Assembly: GCA_023410575.1 (NCBI GenBank)
Contig: JAEYPP010000071.1
Coordinates: forward strand, 16,005-80,004
Source of the DNA: Bacillota bacterium
Lineage (GTDB): Bacteria > Bacillota > Clostridia > Lachnospirales > Lachnospiraceae
Length of the DNA: 64,000 nt
Direction of reading: 5' to 3'
Shown here: one piece after another, positions 26,770-34,322 of the stretch
Layout of the letters: each line of letters opens with the position of its first letter
How positions within the stretch are numbered: position 1 is the first letter of the stretch
Made by a program: the position numbers and the translations under genes
Notes under the pieces: generated by a model
The model's input: only the letters and a program-made list of their open reading frames with translations
What the model was told of the DNA's origin: nothing
Databases searched by the model: none

Positions 26770-28014
26770 ATGAGATTATTAATTAAACATGGAATTATAT
26801 TAACCATGGATCAAGTAAACCGAGAACGTCATAGTAATCATATTGAGAACACAGGAACCGTATTTAACCCTGGTGATATTCTTATTGAAAATGGAGTCAT
26901 AAAACAGATCTCATCGCAGATTGATGTCAGTGAAGATACCTCAATTCAGATTATCGATGCAAGTGGGTGTTATGTAATGCCAGGCATCATTGAATCACAT
27001 TGTCATATTGGTATAACAGAAGAAAAAACAGGGAAAGAGGGAGATGATTCCAATGAAACTGCTAACCCTATTACGCCTTATCTTCGCGCGATAGATGCGG
27101 TTGATCCGATGGATGCTGCATTTCATGAAGCAGTTAAGGTTGGAATCACTTCCGTTATGGTTGGTCCAGGCAGTAGTAATGTAGTTGGTGGACAATTTAT
27201 GTTTATGAAGACATGTGGTTCACGTAAGATTGATAATTTAGTTGTCCTTGAGCCAGCTGCTATGAAAGTGGCATTTGGTGAGAACCCGAAGACACTTTAT
27301 GGAGAGAAAGGTGTTTTACCTACAACTCGTATGTCAATCGCTGCTATGCTTCGAGAGGAATTATTTAAAGCAAAAAAATATTATTCGAAAAAACAAAAGG
27401 CTATAGAAAATGGTCAAGATTTTGATGAAGATTTTCATCTGGAATGTTATCTACCAGTTCTGAATAAAGAAATACCACTAAAAGCTCATGTTCATCGTAC
27501 CGATGATATCTTAACTGCAGTTCGTATCGCAAAAGAGTTTAATGTCGATATTACACTTGATCACTGCAGCGAAGGCCACCTCATCGTTGACGAAATTAAG
27601 GAATCTGGATATCCCGCTATCGTTGGACCTGATTTAGCATCTCGAAGCAAAATTGAAGTAGAAAACATGGCTTTTAAGACAGCTGGTATTCTCAATAAAG
27701 CTGGTATTACGGTTGCTATTACAACCGACCACCCTGTCTCACTCATTCAATCTTTACCAATTTGTGCTGGTCTTGCTGCAAAAAATGGTCTTGGTATTGC
27801 TGATGCACTACTCGCAATCACAAGCAATGCTGCAAGAATATGCCGTGTTGACCATCGTGTCGGTACATTGGAATCTGGTAAAGACGCCGACATCGCAATC
27901 TTTGATGGTAATCCAATGGAGATTTTCACACACTGTCTCTATACGATAATCAATGGCGAAGTCGTCTATCAGATGGAAGATCATGATTCTAAAGTTAATC
28001 AGCATCCTAAGTAA
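26770..28014 (+). CDS. Metal-dependent amidohydrolase
   Basis: A 414-residue cytoplasmic hydrolase of the amidohydrolase superfamily (imidazolonepropionase/COG1228-like). Motifs in order: the metal HxH in GIIESHCHIGI, KAHVHRTDDI with a further metal His, TLDHCSEGH, and the catalytic Asp in ITTDHPVSL, followed by NAARICRVDHRVGTLESGKDADIAIFDGNP, the usual C-terminal seal. Members hydrolyse cyclic amides, N-acyl amino acids or dipeptides; the substrate cannot be told. There is no signal peptide. The long KAKKYYSKKQKAIENGQDFD helix-like insert around residue 200 is shared by a Firmicutes subgroup. Confidence 0.85.
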   Translation: MRLLIKHGIILTMDQVNRERHSNHIENTGTVFNPGDILIENGVIKQISSQIDVSEDTSIQIIDASGCYVMPGIIESHCHIGITEEKTGKEGDDSNETANPITPYLRAIDAVDPMDAAFHEAVKVGITSVMVGPGSSNVVGGQFMFMKTCGSRKIDNLVVLEPAAMKVAFGENPKTLYGEKGVLPTTRMSIAAMLREELFKAKKYYSKKQKAIENGQDFDEDFHLECYLPVLNKEIPLKAHVHRTDDILTAVRIAKEFNVDITLDHCSEGHLIVDEIKESGYPAIVGPDLASRSKIEVENMAFKTAGILNKAGITVAITTDHPVSLIQSLPICAGLAAKNGLGIADALLAITSNAARICRVDHRVGTLESGKDADIAIFDGNPMEIFTHCLYTIINGEVVYQMEDHDSKVNQHPK

Positions 28015-28033
28015 TTATTAACTAAATATAACA

Positions 28034-28080
28034 GGCTGTTACAAAATCTCCATACGAAAGTACTTGATTTTGCAACAGCC
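28034..28080. terminator. Bidirectional terminator-like hairpin between convergent genes
   Basis: GGCTGTTACAAAATC pairs with GATTTTGCAACAGCC around a 17-nt loop. U-runs are weak on both sides. The stem theme (GCTGTTGC) recurs in the outer stem of the nested element at 31529-31690. Confidence 0.6.
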
Positions 28081-28085
28081 CAGAA

Positions 28086-28829
28086 TTATTTATTCTTTAT
28101 ATCTGCTCTTCCTACCAAAAGATAAGAAAAAATTGCAAATATGGTACTTAATAGGAGACACGAAATCATCCAGTTCCATGGCCGGTCAGATGTACCATTA
28201 TTTCCTATCATGAACGAGAGTAATCGGTTGAAACGTGTCCAAATCTCATAGTCTGGAACAACATATTCATCCAAAAAAGGTAATACTATAAGGAAAAAAC
28301 CAGGAACCCCAATACTTACAATAAGTTTCAAACTTTTGTTCATTCTATAGTATAGAGCTGCAATTACATACCCGAATAAGGTCGAACATAAGTATAGAAA
28401 AACGTACCATGCAAACGTTACAAAAAGCAACACTACTATATTACAATCAAACTCCTCATATAATTGCATAAAACCCGATTTAACAAAACTAGTTTTATTT
28501 AATATAGTGTAGAAAATTGAATCTACAGTTCCCATAATTACAGCAATAATACTACTTGAAATAAGATACCCTAACAACGTTGTTTTTCTCGAAACACCAT
28601 TCTGCAAGCCCAAAAATAAATCCGAGCGAAATGAACTTAGTCCACAAGCAAATAAAAATATACTTGTCATTAGTTCTACCCCACTCATCGTAATATCATT
28701 ATAGTAATCAGCCCTAAAACAATTGCATAGTGCGGCGATTAAAAAGGAAGCAAATACAATCGCATAGTAAATAAAGATTGCTTTTTTCATATTTCTTAAA
28801 TTAAATACTACTGTCTTTTTTAATTTCAT
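28086..28829 (-). CDS. ABC-2 type transporter permease
   Basis: A 247-residue membrane protein with about six hydrophobic segments. It is the last gene of a GntR/ATPase/permease operon, 10 nt after the ATPase gene. The SVELMTSIFLFACGLSSFR-type region, FLGLQNGVSRKTT and the closing LLVGRADI match the ABC-2/YhcG-YtrC group of permeases found with YtrA-type regulators. In Bacilli such operons respond to cell-wall antibiotics or lipid II stress; the exported substrate is unknown. Confidence 0.78.
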   Translation of the reverse strand: MKLKKTVVFNLRNMKKAIFIYYAIVFASFLIAALCNCFRADYYNDITMSGVELMTSIFLFACGLSSFRSDLFLGLQNGVSRKTTLLGYLISSSIIAVIMGTVDSIFYTILNKTSFVKSGFMQLYEEFDCNIVVLLFVTFAWYVFLYLCSTLFGYVIAALYYRMNKSLKLIVSIGVPGFFLIVLPFLDEYVVPDYEIWTRFNRLLSFMIGNNGTSDRPWNWMISCLLLSTIFAIFSYLLVGRADIKNK

Positions 28830-28839
28830 GAAAACCTCC

Positions 28840-29700
28840 TTAATTATTAGTTAAATCAATAAACATCTTTTGTAAATCCAACTTTGTAATTTCAATACCG
28901 ACTGGTGTTTCTGTTTTATCATACTGACCACATACATTTACTGTTTTTAATCCACCAAGAATCGTTGTCCCAAGAACCTCTTTTCCTTTTATATAATCAT
29001 CAACAAGAGAAATCGGACCTGATATCGTATAACCACCAGCCAATAGTTCCTCACAAGACTGATTACGAATGATCTTTCCATTTTTTATGATAATAACTTT
29101 TTCAATCACGTTTGCAACTTCCTCAATGAGATGGGTTGATATTAAAAATGTTCTTGGATTATTGGAATAGGATTCAATTAAACATCGATAAAATAAGTCT
29201 CGATGATTTGCGTCCAATCCCAAAACTGGTTCATCTAATAGAATATACTCTGCCTTTACACAGAGCGCAGTAATGAGCTTATAAATCGATGTATATCCTG
29301 TAGATAGTTCTTTCAACACTTTTTTGGGATTTAAGTCAAAAAGATCACATAGTTCTTTAGCATATTCGTCATCAAACCCTGGATAAAACCTTTTTGTACA
29401 TTCAAATACTTCTTTTACCTTATATGTATCGGGATATAAATTTCGTTCGCTCATCATGTAAACTTTTCCTTGTGCAACATCATTTTCAGTCGCAATTTGC
29501 CCATCAATCATAATAGAGCCGCTCGTTGGGAATAAGCGATTTGTTATCAAATTAAACATTGTTGTTTTGCCCGCACCATTTCTTCCAAGCACACCATATA
29601 TTTTTCCCTTCTCAAAGCGTATGTTTACATCATCAATGGCTCGACTTGAGCCAAACTCCTTCACCAAATTGTTAATTTGGATGCCTTCAAAATTATTCAT
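28840..29700 (-). CDS. ABC transporter ATP-binding protein
   Basis: A 286-residue ATPase. Walker A (GRNGAGKTT) is near residue 40, the Q-loop region holds YMMSERNLYP, Walker B is YILLDEPVLGLD and the switch His is in ISTHLIEEV. The signature motif reads LSTGYTS in place of LSGGQ, a variant often seen in YtrB/YhcG-type ATPases with GntR regulators. The start at 29700 has GGAGG upstream and overlaps the GntR stop by 8 nt; the longer frame from 29727 is less likely. It works with the downstream permease. Confidence 0.88.
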   Translation of the reverse strand: MNNFEGIQINNLVKEFGSSRAIDDVNIRFEKGKIYGVLGRNGAGKTTMFNLITNRLFPTSGSIMIDGQIATENDVAQGKVYMMSERNLYPDTYKVKEVFECTKRFYPGFDDEYAKELCDLFDLNPKKVLKELSTGYTSIYKLITALCVKAEYILLDEPVLGLDANHRDLFYRCLIESYSNNPRTFLISTHLIEEVANVIEKVIIIKNGKIIRNQSCEELLAGGYTISGPISLVDDYIKGKEVLGTTILGGLKTVNVCGQYDKTETPVGIEITKLDLQKMFIDLTNN

Positions 29701-30076
29701 GATGAACCTCCTCCATGCCTCGCTCAATATACGTTAAAATATCTTTTTTACTTAACCCTAACTTACTTGCTTCGATAAGCATACTCTCAACATATGTGTT
29801 ATAAAACTCTGATCTTCTATTCTTAGTTATTTTATCAACTGCTCCAGTACTTACAAACATACCAATCCCCCTTTTCTTGTAAATAATATCTGCATCAATT
29901 AGTCGGTTCATCCCTTTTAGCACGGTTGCTGGATTTATCTTTAATGTAGTTGATACTTCTGTTGTAGATGGAATCTGTGTTTCCTCTGGGAAGGCACCTG
30001 TAAATATGGCTTCTTCAATTTCATCTGCAATCTGAACAAATATTGGCTTGCTGCTATCAAAATCAAGCTTCAACAT
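29693..30076 (-). CDS. GntR family transcriptional regulator (YtrA type)
   Basis: A 127-residue regulator. The winged helix fills residues 1-75 (PIFVQIADEIEEAIFTGAFP, IPSTTEVSTTLKINPATVLKGMNRL, GIGMFVSTGA). The short C-terminal helical part (SEFYNTYVESMLIEASKLGLSKKD) is the hallmark of the YtrA subfamily, which lacks a large ligand domain. It is the first gene of the operon and probably represses its own promoter: a near-perfect 22-bp palindrome lies just downstream of the -10 element. Confidence 0.9.
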   Translation of the reverse strand: MLKLDFDSSKPIFVQIADEIEEAIFTGAFPEETQIPSTTEVSTTLKINPATVLKGMNRLIDADIIYKKRGIGMFVSTGAVDKITKNRRSEFYNTYVESMLIEASKLGLSKKDILTYIERGMEEVHHE

Positions 30077-30098
30077 ATAACCTCCAATCGTAACACTT

Positions 30099-30130
30099 CA
30101 CTTAAGTGGTTAATTACTTATGTAACTAAC
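30099..30130. promoter_or_regulatory. Paired palindromes, probable GntR (YtrA) operator
   Basis: A 22-bp imperfect palindrome (30109-30130, GTTAATTACTTATGTAACTAAC, 18 of 22 positions symmetric) abuts CACTTAAGTG (30099-30108). It overlaps the end of the -10 hexamer and the expected transcription start of the GntR operon. Confidence 0.6.
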
Positions 30131-30157
30131 TATATATCCTTAATTGCTATTTGTCAA
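30129..30157 (-). promoter_or_regulatory. Promoter of the GntR-ABC operon
   Basis: TTGACA, 17-nt spacer, TATAGT on the minus strand. About 50 nt lie between the -10 element and the GntR start codon, mostly filled by the paired palindromes. Confidence 0.8.
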
Positions 30158-30276
30158 CCATTATATTGAAATTTTTATATTTATTACCTATGTACATTGA
30201 AATAAATAATTAGCAAATGCACTTAGATAATGTCACTTAACACTCTACCTAGTCGAAACTGCATGAAGGAACTTTC

Positions 30277-30305
30277 TTGACCTAGTAGGTGGCCACAAGT
30301 ATAAT
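30277..30305 (+). promoter_or_regulatory. Promoter of the glycosyltransferase gene
   Basis: TTGACC, 17-nt spacer, TATAAT, 41 nt upstream of the ATG at 30346. Confidence 0.8.
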
Positions 30306-30345
30306 TTAGTTATTGGAAATATTTGTTTCTTGAAAGGAAGTCATC

Positions 30346-31494
30346 ATGCGAATCGGTATTAACTTACTCTTCTTAACAAATAACACGAATTCTAGCATTG
30401 GCAAACATACAGAAGCATTACTGAATGGATTTCGAAAGATTAATTTGTTAAGTGACTGCTCCCTTTTCGTAAGAAAGTGTTATTATGAAAAAGCAAAGTC
30501 AGATTATCCTGAAGCTAACATCGTTCTCATACATGCTGAAAAAATCATGGAATATCTATTAACCCATAAAAAAAAACATTCTGATTTTTCAGAATGCTAT
30601 TACTTAAATCGTTTTACGATATCCAAAACGGTAAAAAAACTACAGATTGATGTTATGTTTCATCCCTTTAATGATAGTACGATTTATTTCATGAAGAAAA
30701 TACATAACATTTTAGTCATACATGATTTATATTATCTTAGATATCCTACTATTTATGGAAGATTTCACTACCTCTACGCAAAGAAAAAGCACGAGTACTT
30801 TTTGAAAAACAGCAACGCTATTGTTGCTGTCTCTGAATTTATTAAGAATGATATTTTGTCTAATATCGAATCATCTCAGAATGCCTTTATACAAGTCATA
30901 CCGAATGCAGTTGCTACTGCTGAAAAATTCACAAACTTTGTCCCAGTGGAAGAGCCTTATATACTTTCTATCGCTTCCCAAACCTATAATAAAAATATAA
31001 TTACCTTACTACGAGCCTTTAATTTAATTAAGAAAAGAATCTCACATCAATTAGTTCTTATCGGAAAGCATAAGGATATGACTTGTGAAATCCAATATTA
31101 TATAAAAAAGCATCAATTAGATGATCGAGTTTTATGTATTGAAGCAATACCGGATGAACATCGAAACAGTCTATACCAACACGCCTCTTTACTTGTTGCC
31201 CCTTCCTTATGTGAAAGTTTTGGTCGCGTTCCGATCGAAGCAGCTCTATTAAAGATTCCAGTTATAACATCAAGATCGAGTGCTCTTTTTGAAGTCACCT
31301 TAGGCTTACTAACCTACTATGATCCACCTACTGATAGTCAAGCTCTTGCTATGAAGATTATTGAGATGCTTAACCATCCTCCTTCGAATGAAGCTCGAGA
31401 GCAAATAGCAGCAACCTATGCGAGAATCTATGACGAAACATCCATAGCAAACCGATATGTTACCTTATTTCAACCTCAAACAAGATTAGAATAG
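30346..31494 (+). CDS. Glycosyltransferase family 4 type protein
   Basis: A 382-residue GT-B fold glycosyltransferase. The N-terminal acceptor half has the GINLLF start and VIHDLYYLRYPTIYGRF, then NAIVAVSEFIKNDI and VIPNAV. The C-terminal nucleotide-sugar half has LSIASQTYNKNIITLLRAF and the ASLLVAPSLCESFGRVPIEAALLKIPVI block with the E-x7-E-like motif (GT4/Glycos_transf_1). It probably uses a nucleotide-activated sugar in polysaccharide or glycolipid synthesis. It is a single gene with its own promoter and no glycan cluster nearby. The ribosome site GAAAGGAAG precedes the ATG. Confidence 0.88.
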   Translation: MRIGINLLFLTNNTNSSIGKHTEALLNGFRKINLLSDCSLFVRKCYYEKAKSDYPEANIVLIHAEKIMEYLLTHKKKHSDFSECYYLNRFTISKTVKKLQIDVMFHPFNDSTIYFMKKIHNILVIHDLYYLRYPTIYGRFHYLYAKKKHEYFLKNSNAIVAVSEFIKNDILSNIESSQNAFIQVIPNAVATAEKFTNFVPVEEPYILSIASQTYNKNIITLLRAFNLIKKRISHQLVLIGKHKDMTCEIQYYIKKHQLDDRVLCIEAIPDEHRNSLYQHASLLVAPSLCESFGRVPIEAALLKIPVITSRSSALFEVTLGLLTYYDPPTDSQALAMKIIEMLNHPPSNEAREQIAATYARIYDETSIANRYVTLFQPQTRLE

Positions 31495-31528
31495 ATCTCT
31501 ATACAAGCTACTCTCTTCTTTCCTAAAT

Positions 31529-31690
31529 GCTGTTGCTCTAATTGAAACTTGACCTAAAGAAAGAGAATGATGATATATTTTCGGAGTGCCTTACAAGTCC
31601 CACATGCCTTTTGTGGGCTTGTGAGCGTAGCGCGCCGAAGAAAATATATCATCATTCTCTTTCTTTATTCATAACTGTTAGAGCAACAGC
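31529..31690. repeat. Nested inverted-repeat element, copy 2 (conserved core, variable arms)
   Basis: Outer arms 31529-31541 and 31678-31690 are perfectly complementary (13 bp). Middle arms 31556-31582 and 31640-31666 pair over about 26 nt. The core 31579-31633 is almost identical to 2970-3026: a 23-nt left block and a 19-nt right block are unchanged. The hairpin tip differs by compensating length changes (CCCACA/TGTGGG here, CCCCACA/TGTGGGG in copy 1). It lies between convergent genes and ends 3 nt before the sulfhydrylase stop codon. Confidence 0.75.
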
Positions 31691-31693
31691 TTC

Positions 31694-32962
31694 CTACCAC
31701 TCAACTAAAGCCAAACTCTGTTTAATGTCATCGATAATATCCTCTACATTTTCTAAACCAACCGAAAAACGTATCATTCCTGGATTTACGCCACAAGCAA
31801 TTAACTGCTCATCGGTAAGCTGACGGTGAGTTGCACTTGCTGGATGAAGCACACAAGTACGAATATCAGCAACATGCACTTCATTGGAAGCAAGCTTTAA
31901 ACCATCCATAAATTTAATTGCATTTGCTTTTCCGCCTTTAATTACAATTGTGATAACACCACACGCTCCCTTTGGAAGATATTTTTTCCCAAGTTCATAA
32001 TATTTATCACCCTCAAGGGCTGCATAATGAACCTCTTCAATCTTATCGGATGCCTGAAAGAACTGAGCAACCTTTAACCCATTCTCACAATACTGCTTCA
32101 TTCGAACTGGTAATGTTTCAAGACCTAGATTAAGCAAGAAAGCTGAATTAGCTGATGGATATGCACCAAAGTCTCTCATCAATTGCATTCTAGCTTTAAT
32201 TATGTATGCCATCTTTCCAAAATCTCTCGTATAAACTACTCCGTGGTATGACTCATCTGGCTCGGTAAATTCAGGATATTTTCCATTTGTCCAGTCAAAG
32301 TTACCACTATCTACGATTACTCCACCTACTTGTAGAGCATGACCATCCATATATTTTGAAGTAGAGTGTACTACAATATCCGCTCCATACTCAAATGGTT
32401 TACATAAAATTGGAGTTGCAAAAGTATTGTCTATGATAAGTGGCACTTGATGCTTATGTGCAAATTTCGCAAATTTTTCAATATCTAATACTGTAAGTGC
32501 TGGATTTGCTAAGGTTTCGCCAAAAACTGCTCTCGTATTCTCTTTAAATGCGCGATCTAACTCTTCTTCATCTGCTTGTGCATCCACAAAGATACACTCA
32601 ATTCCAAGTCTCTTTAGTGTTACTGCAAAAAGGTTAACCGTTCCACCATAAATAGTAGAAGTACTAATGAAGCTCTCTCCCGCTTTACATATATTAAGAA
32701 TTGATAATAACGATGCTGCCTGACCGGAGGAAGTACACATTGCACCTACTCCACCTTCTAAATCTGCAATTTTCTTCTCAACTACTTCTACCGTTGGATT
32801 TGAAAATCTGGAGTACATATGAGCAGTTGGCATATCAAATAGCTCACCAATACGCTCTGTTGAATCAAATTTATAAGTTGTACTCTGTACAATTGGCATT
32901 ACTCTAGGCTCACCATTTTTAGGTGAATAACCGGAATGTAAACATTTAGTTTCGTCCTTCAT
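31694..32962 (-). CDS. metY: O-acetylhomoserine sulfhydrylase
   Basis: A 422-residue PLP enzyme of the Cys/Met metabolism family that makes homocysteine from O-acetylhomoserine and sulfide (and may also act on related substrates). Conserved features: QSTTYKFDS, YSRFSNPTVEVVEKKIADLE, SGQAASLLSILN, IDNTFATP, HSTSKYMDGH with the PLP lysine, and the HPASATHRQLTDEQL end typical of MetY rather than MetB/MetC. The frame starts at a TTG, but AGGAG lies 10 nt before the ATG at 32962. No SAM riboswitch or T-box leader is seen in the 130-nt upstream gap. Confidence 0.92.
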   Translation of the reverse strand: MKDETKCLHSGYSPKNGEPRVMPIVQSTTYKFDSTERIGELFDMPTAHMYSRFSNPTVEVVEKKIADLEGGVGAMCTSSGQAASLLSILNICKAGESFISTSTIYGGTVNLFAVTLKRLGIECIFVDAQADEEELDRAFKENTRAVFGETLANPALTVLDIEKFAKFAHKHQVPLIIDNTFATPILCKPFEYGADIVVHSTSKYMDGHALQVGGVIVDSGNFDWTNGKYPEFTEPDESYHGVVYTRDFGKMAYIIKARMQLMRDFGAYPSANSAFLLNLGLETLPVRMKQYCENGLKVAQFFQASDKIEEVHYAALEGDKYYELGKKYLPKGACGVITIVIKGGKANAIKFMDGLKLASNEVHVADIRTCVLHPASATHRQLTDEQLIACGVNPGMIRFSVGLENVEDIIDDIKQSLALVEW

Positions 32963-33098
32963 GTTCAAATATCTCCTATATCATGTATTATATATTATGT
33001 ATCAAGGCTTTCGTCTTTTTGTAATTAATACTTTAACACAATGAAGTACTATTGTCCATATCCTAAATGTTACATTAAAAAACGTAATAATTTATCTG

Positions 33099-34310
33099 TT
33101 AAGAAGATTGTTTCTTGCATTTCTCATAAATTACCGAAACTACCCATGTTATCATTGGATTTATTAAAATTCCCAAAGTAGAAAAAATAAATATAGCTAT
33201 CCTAGTATCTTTTTTCTTCTCATGTCTTATATTCGTCAATGCTACTACTGTAAATGGCATAAATATTCCAAAAAGTAACACAGACCAAACCAATGGTGTA
33301 TACGACATAATCTGAATAGGAACTACGGTAAGACTCGAAATTATCCCTAAGATACCAAGTAAAACTGCACATACTCGCATCGGACGTTTAACAATATATA
33401 ATGGAATTAAAAAACTTCTCCATAAAGATCCTGTCTGCGCTCCACCAAATAAACTTCCTACTATATTTCTGATAGAAACCATCGTAAATGATTGCACAAT
33501 ATCTAACGGCTCTTTTTTCTCATCTTTCGTGTAACTTCCTTCTCTTATTGTTTGAATGGATAATGTGTCAATTGTCCATAAAAGAATAACAAAAATTGCA
33601 AATGGAATCGTCTTTAATATCGTTACAATATCAACGCCAAATCCAATTCCCCACATATGATTCCACCAATAAAAAGGGTCTAAATATAAGTTGGAATTGA
33701 CTGACGTCATCTCATAACCCGTACCCATTAGCTTTGGTACAACAAAAGCTATTACGGATGTCATTGGTATAACCATCCAATTTTTCTTACCATAAAGTAG
33801 AATGAGATATCCTATGATAAGAACAATCATCAATATCCAAAATACTTGCTTCTCTTTCGCAAAGTAAGTATTTAATTTAAGAATCGACATCCATACTCCA
33901 GAGATTCCAAAAGTGAGAGTAATACTCGTCTTGCATGTAAAACCAGCTAAACCTACTAGGTATTTGAAAAAACCACTTTTCACCACGAAGACTCCTAAAA
34001 CTCCAACCAAAATTCCCAGAATAAATGGGTGTACACCAAATGCAGACATTACAGGAATCAGTACAACCAATGGTGCCAATGTACCTGCAGGTGATGCATT
34101 TGGGTAAACTAAAGAAGTAATCAAAGTAATGATACTGCCTATAAGAACTTCAATTCTAATATTCTCTAGAACAAAATTAGAATTCGTAATGAAAAGCTCC
34201 TGTGCCCATACAAGGGCAAAGGAAGAGACAAGCGCGATTTTTCCTATAAGACCAGATAGTGCTGGTATAAAATCTTTATAGTAAATACCATAACTCTTCT
34301 TTTTCATCAT
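33099..34310 (-). CDS. Polytopic membrane protein, SulP/DUF3360-like transporter (tentative)
   Basis: A 403-residue protein with about ten to twelve membrane segments. It shows YPNASPAGTLAPLVVLIPVMSAFGVHPF, LAGFTCKTSITLTFGISG, a QTGSLWRSFLIPLYIVKRP loop and a basic C-terminus. The Pro/Ala/Gly-rich segment early in the protein recalls the SulP/nucleobase-cation symporter fold, and DUF3360 is a possible family, but I cannot confirm either. It is 12 nt after the DUF4914 gene with only a weak ribosome site, so translation is probably coupled. The pair may form a transporter with a cytoplasmic ATP-binding partner. Confidence 0.6.
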   Translation of the reverse strand: MMKKKSYGIYYKDFIPALSGLIGKIALVSSFALVWAQELFITNSNFVLENIRIEVLIGSIITLITSLVYPNASPAGTLAPLVVLIPVMSAFGVHPFILGILVGVLGVFVVKSGFFKYLVGLAGFTCKTSITLTFGISGVWMSILKLNTYFAKEKQVFWILMIVLIIGYLILLYGKKNWMVIPMTSVIAFVVPKLMGTGYEMTSVNSNLYLDPFYWWNHMWGIGFGVDIVTILKTIPFAIFVILLWTIDTLSIQTIREGSYTKDEKKEPLDIVQSFTMVSIRNIVGSLFGGAQTGSLWRSFLIPLYIVKRPMRVCAVLLGILGIISSLTVVPIQIMSYTPLVWSVLLFGIFMPFTVVALTNIRHEKKKDTRIAIFIFSTLGILINPMITWVVSVIYEKCKKQSS

Positions 34311-34322
34311 ACGATAACCCTA

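Noticed and set aside
32963..33098. Possible SAM riboswitch or T-box before metY
   Set aside because: The 136-nt gap is AT-rich and lacks the core motifs; nothing matches.
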